Of a stretch of DNA of 64,000 nucleotides, positions 42,046 to 52,067 are shown piece by piece (the stretch's first letter is position 1; each line of letters begins with the position of its first letter). Both the position numbers and the translations under genes were made by a program. A model generated the notes under the pieces. The model saw nothing but the letters and a program-made list of their open reading frames with translations. It made no database searches and was not told where the DNA came from. The stretch is from positions 1 to 64,000 of the forward strand of contig NZ_AWQS01000001.1 in assembly GCF_000576575.1 (NCBI RefSeq), in the 5' to 3' direction. This DNA comes from Intrasporangium chromatireducens Q5-1. GTDB taxonomy: Bacteria; Actinomycetota; Actinomycetes; Actinomycetales; Dermatophilaceae.

Positions 42046-44211
42046 TCACGAGATATCGCTCGAAGGGCTGACGAGGGGGGTGCAGGCGACGACCTCTGCG
42101 CCCGGATGATCGCCATTCCGAGACGCCAAGGTCGCCACTGCCAGCTCCTGTGGAAGCAGCTCGGCGAACTTGAGCTTCCTCAGCGCCTGCTCGCTCACAG
42201 GCGGCACCGCGCCGGCCAGGTCGTCGCCCGCAACAGCCCGCGCCGCCCGCAGCGCGGACGCTACAGCGCCCGCCGTCGCGTCGGACCGCAATGGCACATT
42301 GAGGTTCCCCGCGCTCCACTCGTCGAGGAGCTCCGGTGCCACCAGGCCGAGCGCAGCGGTCAGCACCGCGTTGGCTCGCATCCCCGCGAACGTCCACCAT
42401 CGGACGCGCCCGTCCTCCTCTGCGACCACCCTCGCGTCCTCGGACACCCGATGCGCATACTGCGCGCGCAGCGCCTCGAGCCGGGCCACCGCACGCGTCG
42501 ACAGCACCACCCCGGACGGGGTGGCCCCGAGCAGCACCCGACGGATCGCATTCGACAGCTCGAACGAGTAGGCCCGGGGTTCACCCATCCACGCGGATCG
42601 CCCCGCCCGATCGCTCGGCTCGACGTGGGCCCGCCGCCGACGCCAGTCGACGTGCTTGACCTCCCATGGTCGGCCGGCCAGCGCGATGACCCGCGGGCCA
42701 GCCGCCTTCGTCACCAACAGCATCGGGTCGATGCTGCCGACCTCCCGTCGGCCATGCAGCACCGTCAGCTCCGGCGCGGCGGTGAAGACGGCCAGCAGCT
42801 CCATGAAGTTGCGCCGTCCATACCGCGCCTCCGCCGTCGGCCCGACGAACGCCAGCCCTTGGTCGACGTCGAGGTGTTCCGTCGCGACGAGCCACCGGCC
42901 GATCGACTCGAGCTCATCGCCCCCGGCCAGGCCCAGGTGCTCCATCCATGCGGCCTCATCCTCAAGGGAGATCCGGCCCTTTTGCAGCGCCGTCCCGAGG
43001 AGCTGCTGTGCAGCGATGTGCAGCGGAGATGGCGGCGCTACGACCGGCTCGACGAACCCCTCACCCAACAGCAACAACAGTCCGGCGGCCCGGAGGAAGT
43101 CCTCGTCTTCGACTCCAAGGAACGTCATGTTTCGTGACGTCCCAGGACGCCGCCCGGTCCGTCCGAGTCGCTGGAGCACCGACGCGACGGTCGCAGGGGC
43201 CCCGAGCTGGATCACTCGATCGAGGTCGCCGACGTCGATCCCGAGCTCGAGAGTCGAGGTCGACACGATGACGCAGTCGCGCGCCGTCGCGAAGGCGGAC
43301 TCCGCCCGGCGCCGCTCGTCGAGCGACAGCGACGAGTGGGACACGAACGTCTCGACCTCGAGCGCGCGCAGCTCCACGGCGAGCGACTCCACCGTCTTGC
43401 GCGAGTCCGCGAAGACGAGCCGCTTCTCACCCAGATGTATGCCGCTCAAGACCTTCGCGGCGTTCCTGACGTTCCCGACGTAGTCGAGTGAGAGCTCGGG
43501 CGCTCCAGCGCTCTCGACAGCAGGTGCCACGACCGACCGCGGCCGGGCCGCCGAGTGTCGGCCCCCCTGCAACCATGAAAGCAGCGCCTCCGGATTGCCG
43601 ACCGTGGCGGACAGACCGATCCGCTGCAACGGCCGTCCCGCAACGGAACTCAGCCGTTCGAGCACAGCAAGCAGGTGCCAGCCCCGGTCGTCCCCGGCGA
43701 AGGCGTGGACCTCGTCGACGACGACGGCCTGCAGGTCCCGGAACATGTGCTCCGCGTCGAGCAGCCGCGAGACGAGCATCGCTTCCAGCGACTCGGGGGT
43801 TGTCAGCAGGATTGAGGGACGGTTGACCGCCTGTCGTTTGCGGTCACCTGCACCGGTGTCGCCATGCCGGACTTGGGCCGCCCGGCCCAGCCACGCGGCA
43901 TACGCGGCAACTCTCGGTTCCAGATTGTTGAGCAGTGCCTTGAGCGGGCAGACGTAGAGCACGGACAGACCGGTCCAGGCCTCGTGCTCCATCCGGGTCA
44001 GCAGCGGGAAGAGCGCCGCCTCCGTCTTGCCCCCGGCTGTCGGCGCGATGAGCAGGCAGTCCTCCCCGCGAAGGACAGGCTCCACGGCGGCCGCCTGCAA
44101 GGGTCGCAGGCCGGACCAGCCCAGGGCGTTGACCACGTGGTGCTGCACGACCGGATGAAGCCGGTCGAAGGCCGCCAGCTCCGACGACGTGCCGGACGCC
44201 ACGTCAGTCAT
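42046..44211 (-). CDS. brxHI: BREX-2 Lhr-like helicase BrxHI
   Basis: 721 residues. Walker A APTAGGKTEAALF (~56), DEVH box VVVDEVHAFAG (~170), SAT motif IGLSATVGNPEAL, and helicase C motifs ELGIDVGDLDRVIQ and QRLGRTGRR are intact, followed by the winged-helix and C-terminal domain of Lhr-type helicases. Adjacent brxD, pglZ, pglY, pglX and pglW identify it as the helicase of a type 2 BREX (Pgl) system. It overlaps brxD by 8 bases and is the last gene of the operon. Lhr homologues unwind DNA or RNA-DNA hybrids; its precise task in phage restriction is not known. Confidence 0.92.
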   Translation of the reverse strand: MTDVASGTSSELAAFDRLHPVVQHHVVNALGWSGLRPLQAAAVEPVLRGEDCLLIAPTAGGKTEAALFPLLTRMEHEAWTGLSVLYVCPLKALLNNLEPRVAAYAAWLGRAAQVRHGDTGAGDRKRQAVNRPSILLTTPESLEAMLVSRLLDAEHMFRDLQAVVVDEVHAFAGDDRGWHLLAVLERLSSVAGRPLQRIGLSATVGNPEALLSWLQGGRHSAARPRSVVAPAVESAGAPELSLDYVGNVRNAAKVLSGIHLGEKRLVFADSRKTVESLAVELRALEVETFVSHSSLSLDERRRAESAFATARDCVIVSTSTLELGIDVGDLDRVIQLGAPATVASVLQRLGRTGRRPGTSRNMTFLGVEDEDFLRAAGLLLLLGEGFVEPVVAPPSPLHIAAQQLLGTALQKGRISLEDEAAWMEHLGLAGGDELESIGRWLVATEHLDVDQGLAFVGPTAEARYGRRNFMELLAVFTAAPELTVLHGRREVGSIDPMLLVTKAAGPRVIALAGRPWEVKHVDWRRRRAHVEPSDRAGRSAWMGEPRAYSFELSNAIRRVLLGATPSGVVLSTRAVARLEALRAQYAHRVSEDARVVAEEDGRVRWWTFAGMRANAVLTAALGLVAPELLDEWSAGNLNVPLRSDATAGAVASALRAARAVAGDDLAGAVPPVSEQALRKLKFAELLPQELAVATLASRNGDHPGAEVVACTPLVSPSSDIS

Positions 44212-45544
44212 CGGCGCCGATGTCGAGGACGATGTCGTCCAGGGACCCGCCAGCGCCTGCCGTCCGCTCCTCCATCGTCAGCTCGCTGGTGTTCACCGTC
44301 AGCGCATAGTGCTGCCGCGGGTCGAAGTCGTCATACACATCAACCCGGTCGAGCACGTCCGCGACGAGCTTCTTGAGGAACACCCGGGGTGCGACGCCGA
44401 CCCGGCCACCCAGCCGGCCAGCGACCGCGCCTGCGAGCTCAGCGACATACCCGTCATCGACGTGAGTCCGCACCCTCGACTCGTGGGGCGAGCCGCCGGC
44501 ATACAGGTCTCTCACCTTCACCCCGAGCGAGACGAGCGAGGAGTGGTCGAAGCCCGGCAGGCGGATCTGCACGGCCCGGGGGTTGTCGAAGCGTGGGTCG
44601 GTGGTGAAGTCGGTCGCGAGCCGCTGTGCGAGCGGGGGCAGCCGCGGCACACCGGACGGACCCTCGAAGAAGGCCGGTGTCCCCGTGATGAGCAGGTAGA
44701 GCCCCGGGAAGCGTCCGGCGTCGACCTCGTCGATGAGCTGTCGCAGCGCGTTGAACGCCTTGTCCCGCACATCGCCGCGCACGCGCTGCAGCGTCTCGAC
44801 CTCGTCGAGGACGAGCACGAGCCCGGGATGGCCGGCGTCGCGCAGCACGGTGAGCAGCCCCTGCAAGAACCCCATCGCGCCGAAGTGGTCGAGCTCGCCT
44901 CGGATGCCGGCGGAGCGCTTCGCAGAGGCGGCCACTTGCGGTTGGCCACCCATCCATGCGGCGAGGCCGTCGGCTGCGGCGGCGTCCCCGCCGACGACGG
45001 CGCGCCGATACCCGCGCAGCGCCTGGGCGAAGACCGGGGTGCGTGAGCTGACCGCAGCCAGCCGGCGCTCGAGCAAGGCGTCGACTGCTGCGGTCATGGA
45101 GGACTCGTCGGCGAAGCCCAATGATGGGTCGGCCTCAATGGCGTCCGACTCGAGCGTGAAGAGCCACGAGTCGAGGATCTGCCGGAAGGCGCTGGGCTGC
45201 ACCGAGGAGGTCCGGAGCGATTCGGTGATCCGGCGATACACCGTCTCGAGCCGGTGCAGCGGCGTTTCTGTCTCGGAGATCTGCACCTCCGCCGCGGCGA
45301 ACCCCTGCTTGAGCGCGCGCTCGGAGAGATGCCGCGTGAAGAACGTCTTGCCAGCGCCGTAGTCGCCGCGGATGGCCTTGAAGACCGAGCCACCGCCCGC
45401 GACCGTCTCGAGCTCACCATCAAGAGCCGGCGTGTAGCGGTCGAGCCCGACAGCGAGCAGGTCGAGACCCGCCTCCGGCACGGTCCCGCGGCGCAGGGCG
45501 CCGATCACCTCGGTCCGTCGACGGTTCGACACCTCCATCGTCAT
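44204..45544 (-). CDS. brxD: BREX-2 ATP-binding protein BrxD
   Basis: 446 residues. Walker A KAIRGDYGAGKTFFTRHL (~57-74), Walker B LVLVLDEVETLQRVR (~248) and a C-terminal domain of about 150 residues make this an AAA-type ATPase of the BrxC/D group. Four-base overlap (ATGA) with pglZ and 8-base overlap with brxHI indicate one transcript. It is an essential component in type 2 BREX, although its step in restriction is not defined. Confidence 0.9.
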   Translation of the reverse strand: MTMEVSNRRRTEVIGALRRGTVPEAGLDLLAVGLDRYTPALDGELETVAGGGSVFKAIRGDYGAGKTFFTRHLSERALKQGFAAAEVQISETETPLHRLETVYRRITESLRTSSVQPSAFRQILDSWLFTLESDAIEADPSLGFADESSMTAAVDALLERRLAAVSSRTPVFAQALRGYRRAVVGGDAAAADGLAAWMGGQPQVAASAKRSAGIRGELDHFGAMGFLQGLLTVLRDAGHPGLVLVLDEVETLQRVRGDVRDKAFNALRQLIDEVDAGRFPGLYLLITGTPAFFEGPSGVPRLPPLAQRLATDFTTDPRFDNPRAVQIRLPGFDHSSLVSLGVKVRDLYAGGSPHESRVRTHVDDGYVAELAGAVAGRLGGRVGVAPRVFLKKLVADVLDRVDVYDDFDPRQHYALTVNTSELTMEERTAGAGGSLDDIVLDIGADD

Positions 45545-48348
45545 GCGCTCACCCCGAACTGCTCGCGGAGCAACCGTTGGTCGAGCACGACGGTCTGCCC
45601 GTCGGCGTCGACGCCGACGACGTTGTAGCCCTCGACGTTGAGCAGCTGACGCACCTGACTCAGTGCGCCGTCGACGCGGAAGGCCGGCACGCCGAGGGTC
45701 GTCGCGACGACGGTGCGCGACAGGCGAGCCCCGGAGGCGCTGCTGAGCGCATCGAGCAACGACCGCACCTGGTCGTCCCGGATCGCCAATCGCGGCAGGG
45801 TCTTTCGCTGTGCCGCGTAGACGTCGGTGGCGCAGACCTTGGCGCCCACCGACTCGCTAACGCGGGCTCCGTCGGCCGGCGCGTCCGCGGGCTCGTCGAA
45901 GAGCGTCGGACCGTGGTCGACGGGTCCCTTTCCGCCACGAGAAGGTATGCCGCTCAGCTCGCTCCGCAGATCAGGCGCAGCCGGCGCCCCGGCAGTCACG
46001 AGGGCGTTTGCGGTCGACCACCACAGCGGCTCCTGAGGTGCAAGGAGCGGCAGCCCTAGGTCGTTAGTCTTGTCGTCGGGCAGCAGCACCACGACGGGGA
46101 CGACGACCTCCTGGGCGCTTGCCCCACCGTGGTATCCGGCCTTGAGTGGCCCGTAGCGCAGGCCCTCGCGCACCGCGAGGATCGCGCTGTGGTCGTCAGT
46201 AAGGACGCGCCGGCCGATGACAAGCACCTCGTCATCCTGGGCGGGGGCGGAAGTGCCGCGGGACCGGCCGCTTGTGAGGTCGGCCGATGGCCGTTGGTCG
46301 CCACGTCGCCGCTCGACGACGTGACCGTGGTCGGCGGTCATGATCACCGTGCGGCCGGCGGCGCGGGCCCGGCTGAGCAGCGCCGAGAGGTGCTTGACCT
46401 CGTCGGTGGCCCACACCTTGCCGACGGGGTCGCTGCGGTCGAGCGCGTCGTCGATGCTGTTGAGCACGACGGTGACGAGCCTCGTCCCCTCTCGGTCGTC
46501 GATGGCGGCACCGACTCCGTCGGCGACGAGGGCGCCGGGTCTGGTCGTGTCGACGCCCTTCTTGTGGAAGAGGGCGGCGCTGATCTTGCCTGCCCTCTGT
46601 GTCAGCTCTGCATAGCCAGCACGCTCGACATCCTGGCCACCCCGCGTGAGCGTGCCGCACAGCAGTGAGGCCCGGCTCACCTCGGTGAGCGAGGGCAGCA
46701 CGGCCAGGGCGCCTGCCCGTCGGCTCGCGCCTTGCGATGCCCCGGCTTCGACCCAGCCGAGCGACCCGGTCGCGTCCGCGATGATCTCGGTGGCCGCGGC
46801 AGCGCTCATGCCGTCCATGACGAGCAGCAGCGTTGGCGTCTTCTTGGCCATCGGCATGACGAGCCCGGACATGAGCGCCTCGAGGTTCCACACCGGGGCC
46901 GGCAGTCCCTCTGATGCCGCGGCAGGGTTCAGGTCAGAGCTCACCGCCTGGGCCAGCCGACGGGCGAAGCCGTGCTCCTCACGCTGCCGGCGGGCCACCG
47001 CCGCGTCGTAGACGAGGTGAAGGGCTGTCGACAGCTCCTCGTCGTCGACGCCAGTGTCGACATCGTTGATCGCGGCATCGGCCCAAGCGCCATGGTCGAG
47101 GTGGGATCGCACGTGCTCGACCAGCGCGGCGTCATCCGGCAGCTCCGGAGAGACCAGCCACCGCCAGAGCCGGACGGCGGAGCGGAAGGCGACGACCTCG
47201 CCCGAGGGGCGGTGTCGCTGCGCGAGGCGGTGGCGTTCGCAGAGACGCCAGGCCTTCTCGATCGCCTCTGTTGCCGCTGGTTCACTCGGTCCGCCGAGCG
47301 CTGCGACGCCTCGACGCAGGGTGGCGCCGAGCAGGGCGAGCCGCCTCCGGAAGCCACTCGCGAGCAGGTCCGAGTGGATGGTGAGCGAGGCCGCGTCGAG
47401 GTCGGCGAGGTGCTGGTCAGCGCGCTGCAGGATCCGCTCGACATGGGCGTCGTTCCGGTCGTTGCGGGCCAGCTCTGACACGACCGCCACGGCGGCGGAG
47501 CCGAGGGCGGACAGAGCGTCAGCCGAGGGCAACGGCTTGCCGAGCAGTGGCTCGAGCCGCACCCTGGCCAGTGCCGCGACTTGAGACTCGCCGGCATCGA
47601 GGTGTGGCGAGCCGATGACGCTGAGAGCCAAGCCGATTGGCACGAGGTCGTGGACCGAGGAGTGCTGAATGATGCGCCGAACGGGTGTCTCCGCGGGTCC
47701 GGTGCTCTCGGCGACCCAGTCGAGCATGGCGTCGGCGAGCGCGTCGCCGAAGTCCTCACGCAGCCTTTCAAGGGCGCCCATCGACTGCGGAGGCACCGAC
47801 CAGTTGAGAACGGTGATGGCGTCGATGACGTCGCCGACCAGACCCAGGTGCTCGCGGGCCACGCTCGAGAAGGCATGCGCGCGCGTGAGGACTCCGGCCG
47901 GGGCCGGTGGCCAGCCAGTTGCCGGCTTCGCAGCCAGCAGTCCGGTGGCGACCTCACGACCGTTCCGGACCTTCGTCAGCGAGGGCGCGACCCCGGTGGC
48001 CGAGAACGACTGGCGGATGGCCTCCCATGCATTGGGGCGGCGCAGGTTGTTGCCGACCAAGTGCGCGAGGACGCCGGCCCCGAGATCGTGCTCGGAGCGG
48101 TCGGTCACGATGACCGTCCAGTCGCCGTCACGGTGCTCACGCAGCACCTCCCGCGCGGCCAGGGCCGACCCCGCAGCGCGGATGACGACCCGTTGGCCCT
48201 CGTGGGTCAGCTCGGTGTCCTGAGCCGAGTCTGGGCGACCAAGGACCCCGATGATGCCCGAGGGGTATTTGCTCCGTTTGACGATGTCGATGATCGCCAA
48301 CAGCATCGGCCGGTCGACCGGCAGCACCGAGCTCGTCGTGACGGTCAC
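45541..48348 (-). CDS. pglZ: BREX-2 alkaline-phosphatase-fold protein PglZ
   Basis: 935 residues. The PglZ phosphatase-superfamily core appears in the middle (LLLVMDGMSAAAATEI, ~509; VIMTADHGHV, ~671). Long N- and C-terminal regions are typical of type 2 PglZ; the C-terminus has a small winged-helix-like region (TLGVPAFRVDGALSQVRQLL). PglZ is the marker protein present in all BREX types. It overlaps pglY by four bases. In Streptomyces Pgl, PglZ is linked to nucleic-acid modification/toxicity control by the methyltransferase. Confidence 0.92.
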   Translation of the reverse strand: MTVTTSSVLPVDRPMLLAIIDIVKRSKYPSGIIGVLGRPDSAQDTELTHEGQRVVIRAAGSALAAREVLREHRDGDWTVIVTDRSEHDLGAGVLAHLVGNNLRRPNAWEAIRQSFSATGVAPSLTKVRNGREVATGLLAAKPATGWPPAPAGVLTRAHAFSSVAREHLGLVGDVIDAITVLNWSVPPQSMGALERLREDFGDALADAMLDWVAESTGPAETPVRRIIQHSSVHDLVPIGLALSVIGSPHLDAGESQVAALARVRLEPLLGKPLPSADALSALGSAAVAVVSELARNDRNDAHVERILQRADQHLADLDAASLTIHSDLLASGFRRRLALLGATLRRGVAALGGPSEPAATEAIEKAWRLCERHRLAQRHRPSGEVVAFRSAVRLWRWLVSPELPDDAALVEHVRSHLDHGAWADAAINDVDTGVDDEELSTALHLVYDAAVARRQREEHGFARRLAQAVSSDLNPAAASEGLPAPVWNLEALMSGLVMPMAKKTPTLLLVMDGMSAAAATEIIADATGSLGWVEAGASQGASRRAGALAVLPSLTEVSRASLLCGTLTRGGQDVERAGYAELTQRAGKISAALFHKKGVDTTRPGALVADGVGAAIDDREGTRLVTVVLNSIDDALDRSDPVGKVWATDEVKHLSALLSRARAAGRTVIMTADHGHVVERRRGDQRPSADLTSGRSRGTSAPAQDDEVLVIGRRVLTDDHSAILAVREGLRYGPLKAGYHGGASAQEVVVPVVVLLPDDKTNDLGLPLLAPQEPLWWSTANALVTAGAPAAPDLRSELSGIPSRGGKGPVDHGPTLFDEPADAPADGARVSESVGAKVCATDVYAAQRKTLPRLAIRDDQVRSLLDALSSASGARLSRTVVATTLGVPAFRVDGALSQVRQLLNVEGYNVVGVDADGQTVVLDQRLLREQFGVSA

Positions 48349-51300
48349 TCGCGCACCTGCCAGCTGACGTCCACCTCTCGGTCGCCGTGGCTCTCGAGGA
48401 ACTGCCGCACCTGGCGCAGCAGCTCATCGTTGCTCGCGCCCGGTGCCCGTCGGGCGTTCCCACGGATGCTGGAATCGAGGGGAGGTGGAGTCGGGTCAGG
48501 CTTGGGTGGCCTTCTGCGGGCGAGCCACTCGAAGATCTCACGATCGGCTTGCCCAAGAGCGGTCGCTGCCGCCGATACGATCTCGTCGCCGCCGATCGCC
48601 TTCTGCAGTCTTTGGACAATGCCAGCAGCGGTGTCGGACTCCTCGCCCTCACCCTGCATGGCCTGACGCACTGGAGCGAGCCGGTCCCACTCGAAGCTCC
48701 GAAGTGCCATCGTCACCGCTTCGGCCGACGACAGTGACTTGCCGGCAGCGGCTGCGCCCGTGCCGAATCCGGCCGTGGCGATGCGCTGCACGAGGGCCAC
48801 GCCGTCAAGGTTCCGCAGCTGCTGGACCAGCTCTGCGGTCCGACGGGCTGTGGTCAACCGATCGGTGGCGTCGCCCGCATCGATGCCGACTCGCTCGTTC
48901 GCCACCTCGATGGCCGTGACGAGATCTGGCTGCACCTGCGCGAGCGTGGTCGCGCGCGTCCTGACCTGACCGACGAAGTCGGCGACTCCGGGCGCGGTGA
49001 GGAAGGACGCGCCGTGCACCCCGAAGAGCTGAGCCGCCGCCGCTGTCGCGTCAGTCCACTCCGCCTGCGTTGGCATCGGCTGCGAGCGCAGCTCCATGCT
49101 GGGCTGCAACTGCCCCGGCTCGGGAGCAGCAGGCAGAGCAGAGCCATGGTTGAACCACGCACGTTGCCGCAGCGCGGCCCACGTGATGATGACGAGGTCG
49201 CTCATCGGAGTCACGAGACCCTTGGCCGGCGTCACCGCATCGATCCACGAGCGCATCTCGGCCACGGTCACCGGGTCATCCGGTGAGACGCCGCTCTCCT
49301 GCTGGCGTCGCCCGAGCGCCCGCTCGAGCTCCTGGCTCCACGGGGTGAAGCGGTCGTCGCCGAGGATGTAGTACATCTCGGAGGCCGTGCCGACACCGAG
49401 CGGCCCGGCGATACGCCGAACGCTCGCCTGGTCGCCTTGATACTCGACCCGCTTCTCCTTGTCGGCAACGGCCCGGTGCACGTGCGCGGCGACCGCCCGC
49501 AGCTGCGGCAGCCGGATCTCGACGTCGCCCGGCTCGAAGTGCGGGTGCCCCGGATAGGTCGCGTCATAGGCCTGCTCGACGAGGTGCCGGAACGCGTCAC
49601 CGAGCGTCGCGCCGACCGGCCGCTGCGGCACGAACTCCCGGTCGAGGGAGACGAGGATCCGGTCATGACCCGGGTCGTCGAGGAGCGTGTTGGGTCGACG
49701 GCTCGCGGCGCCATACGCCTGCTGGATCGCGTCCTCGAGGCTGCGCCGCAGCGTGCTGCGATGCGACTCGAGGATGTTGCGCGCCAGCGCACGATCGGTC
49801 TCGCTCAGGTGGTCGGCGTGCGCCTGCCAGCGCTCGCCGGACCCTTCGAGGAGCCAGCCGAGGATGACGAGCCGGCTCAGCTCGGTGACCTTCTCCGGCG
49901 CGAGGAAGTAGGGGAGCCAGACGATGGTGCGTGACTGGAAGTCACGGGCGATCATGCCCTCGAGTCGCTCGAGGTCCTCGCTCGTCGAGTGTCCCTGCTC
50001 GTCGAAGGGGTGGTCGATGACGAGGCGCCAGCTGCCGGGGTTGGCGCGGAAGTGGTCCTCGGAGAGCCAGCTGCTGTCGCGGACGTTGCCGAAGATGACG
50101 TCGACCTTGCGCCGCGTCCCGCGCCAGATGACCTCGTGCTCGTAGGCGCCTTGGATGTCGGGCTTGTCGAGGTCGATGCCGAGGCTCTCCGCAACGAGCG
50201 TCTTGACGAGCTCGCGCCGGCGACCCTCGTTGTCCTCGCCCTTGGCCCGGTCGACGATCGACTCGTAGTCGACGTCGGACAGCTGCACCCGGACGGTCGG
50301 GTTGGCGCCGGCGCCGTCGATGCGGATCTCGGGCACGTCCCTGGCCCACGTGCGCACCTTGGAGAGCACGACGCTCGCCTCGTTGCCGGGCAGCGGGGAC
50401 AGGATCGACCCGTGGTTGAGCGACGCGAGTCTGGCGCCGGTCAGCGACTTGAGCGCGGGCACGTTCGGCGCGACGGCAGAGAGCAGCAGCGTCTTGGCGA
50501 GCCGGTCGTCGGAGCGGTATGCCGCTGACACCGTCTCGGGTGCGTCGCGCAGTTGCGCTTCGGTGACGTTGTGCTGCTCGCGCAGGAGCCGCTGCAGCTT
50601 CTCCGAGTAGAGCTTGTTCGCCGACTTGAAGAGGGCGGCCGCGTCGGCGTCGAGGACCTGGTTGCCTCGGACGATGTAGTCGAAGGAGTCGCCGACCGGG
50701 ATGACGCTGTCGACCGTGAGGGTCTCGCGCTGGTCGACGAGCATCTGCTGCATGACCTTGAGCGCGGTGCGCTCGCGCTGCATCACCGAGGCGAGGGCAC
50801 GGAGCGTCGACACGAGCGCGGGCGAGAAGGGATAGGTGAGACGGAACGCCTTCTCGTCGGCGCCGCGGTGGCTGTCGTCGGTGTTGACGCCGTCGAGCAG
50901 CACGTCCCAGACCCGCGGGTTGCGGTCGATCCGCTCGAAGGCGTCGGCGATGACCTGCTTGGCGTGCTCGTCCTTGGGTCGGAGCAGCCGCTTGCTCGCG
51001 ACGTAGGGCAGGTTCTCGTCGCCGAGCTTGATCGTGGCGAAGCGGCCCTCCTGGTGCTTGAAGGCCCGGTCGAGGGCCTCCTGCTCTGCGCCGCTTGCGC
51101 CCGAGTCGGCGAACCAACGCCGCAGGTCCATCTGGCGCGCGACGAAGGAGATGAGGGGGATGTCGCGAACGCCCGTCGACGACTCGACGAGCTTGGTCAG
51201 CTTCTGCGCCTCCCGCGCGAAGAACTCCTTGTTCGAGACCTGGAAGGCGAGCCACAGCACGAGCTCGTCGAGGAAGAGCACGACGGCGTCATACCCGAGG

Positions 51301-52067
51301 GCTTTTGCGTGGCGGGCGATTGCGGCGAGCCCGGTGTCGATGTCGACGAACTCCGCCTGCTGCGTGTAGGCCCCGAAGTACGTGTCGACGAGGGCGCTCG
51401 CGAGCTGCTGGCGCTCCTCCGATGACGGATCCAACGAGCGGGCGAGGCCGTAGGACTCGGCGTTCCACGTGCCGGTGTTGAGCACGCCGCCCCACACGTC
51501 ATCGGGTGCTGAGGCAGCGTTCTTGTTGAGTCCCGCGAAGAACTCGTCGTCGCCGAGGCGCGACCGCAGCCGGTCCGCGTCCGCGAGGAGTGCATCCGAC
51601 TTGTGCACGGCCGGCAGCGGTGCGTCGGGGTGCAGGGCTTTGACCTGCCGCAGGTAGCCGTCGAAGAGCGCCTGCTCGAGGCTCTTGGCGCCGAGCAGGT
51701 GGAAGGCGAGGGGGAGGATCTTGCGCCCCTCGAGGTCCGGGTCGTGCTTGGCGATGACGACCTGGAGGTCCTGCTGAGCCCGGGCCGCCGGCTCGTGCGT
51801 CAGCAGCGCATGGAGCACTGCCATGAAGTGCGACTTACCGGACCCGAACGAGCCAGCGAGGAACGCGCCGCGGCTGACCCCGGAGGTGACCGCCTCCCCA
51901 ACCAGGCCCAGGGCCTGGTCGAAGGCTGCTGCGAGCGCAGGCGTGACGACGTAGTTCGCGATCGTCGACTCCGCCGCGGAGTGGCCCACGGAGTCAGTCA
52001 GCCGCAGGACGTAGTCCTCCGCCCCGGTGTGCTCCGGGATCCGGATGACGTCTTTGAGCAGTGTCAT
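48345..52067 (-). CDS. pglY: BREX-2 ATPase PglY
   Basis: 1240 residues. Walker A AGSFGSGKSHFMAVLHAL (~71-88), Walker B DAVVLFLDELVLWLAF (~260) and a very long C-terminal region are characteristic of PglY, the large BrxC-like ATPase of type 2 BREX. It overlaps both neighbours by four bases (ATGA). PglY ATPase activity is required for Pgl phage resistance in Streptomyces coelicolor, as I recall the literature. Confidence 0.92.
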   Translation of the reverse strand: MTLLKDVIRIPEHTGAEDYVLRLTDSVGHSAAESTIANYVVTPALAAAFDQALGLVGEAVTSGVSRGAFLAGSFGSGKSHFMAVLHALLTHEPAARAQQDLQVVIAKHDPDLEGRKILPLAFHLLGAKSLEQALFDGYLRQVKALHPDAPLPAVHKSDALLADADRLRSRLGDDEFFAGLNKNAASAPDDVWGGVLNTGTWNAESYGLARSLDPSSEERQQLASALVDTYFGAYTQQAEFVDIDTGLAAIARHAKALGYDAVVLFLDELVLWLAFQVSNKEFFAREAQKLTKLVESSTGVRDIPLISFVARQMDLRRWFADSGASGAEQEALDRAFKHQEGRFATIKLGDENLPYVASKRLLRPKDEHAKQVIADAFERIDRNPRVWDVLLDGVNTDDSHRGADEKAFRLTYPFSPALVSTLRALASVMQRERTALKVMQQMLVDQRETLTVDSVIPVGDSFDYIVRGNQVLDADAAALFKSANKLYSEKLQRLLREQHNVTEAQLRDAPETVSAAYRSDDRLAKTLLLSAVAPNVPALKSLTGARLASLNHGSILSPLPGNEASVVLSKVRTWARDVPEIRIDGAGANPTVRVQLSDVDYESIVDRAKGEDNEGRRRELVKTLVAESLGIDLDKPDIQGAYEHEVIWRGTRRKVDVIFGNVRDSSWLSEDHFRANPGSWRLVIDHPFDEQGHSTSEDLERLEGMIARDFQSRTIVWLPYFLAPEKVTELSRLVILGWLLEGSGERWQAHADHLSETDRALARNILESHRSTLRRSLEDAIQQAYGAASRRPNTLLDDPGHDRILVSLDREFVPQRPVGATLGDAFRHLVEQAYDATYPGHPHFEPGDVEIRLPQLRAVAAHVHRAVADKEKRVEYQGDQASVRRIAGPLGVGTASEMYYILGDDRFTPWSQELERALGRRQQESGVSPDDPVTVAEMRSWIDAVTPAKGLVTPMSDLVIITWAALRQRAWFNHGSALPAAPEPGQLQPSMELRSQPMPTQAEWTDATAAAAQLFGVHGASFLTAPGVADFVGQVRTRATTLAQVQPDLVTAIEVANERVGIDAGDATDRLTTARRTAELVQQLRNLDGVALVQRIATAGFGTGAAAAGKSLSSAEAVTMALRSFEWDRLAPVRQAMQGEGEESDTAAGIVQRLQKAIGGDEIVSAAATALGQADREIFEWLARRRPPKPDPTPPPLDSSIRGNARRAPGASNDELLRQVRQFLESHGDREVDVSWQVRE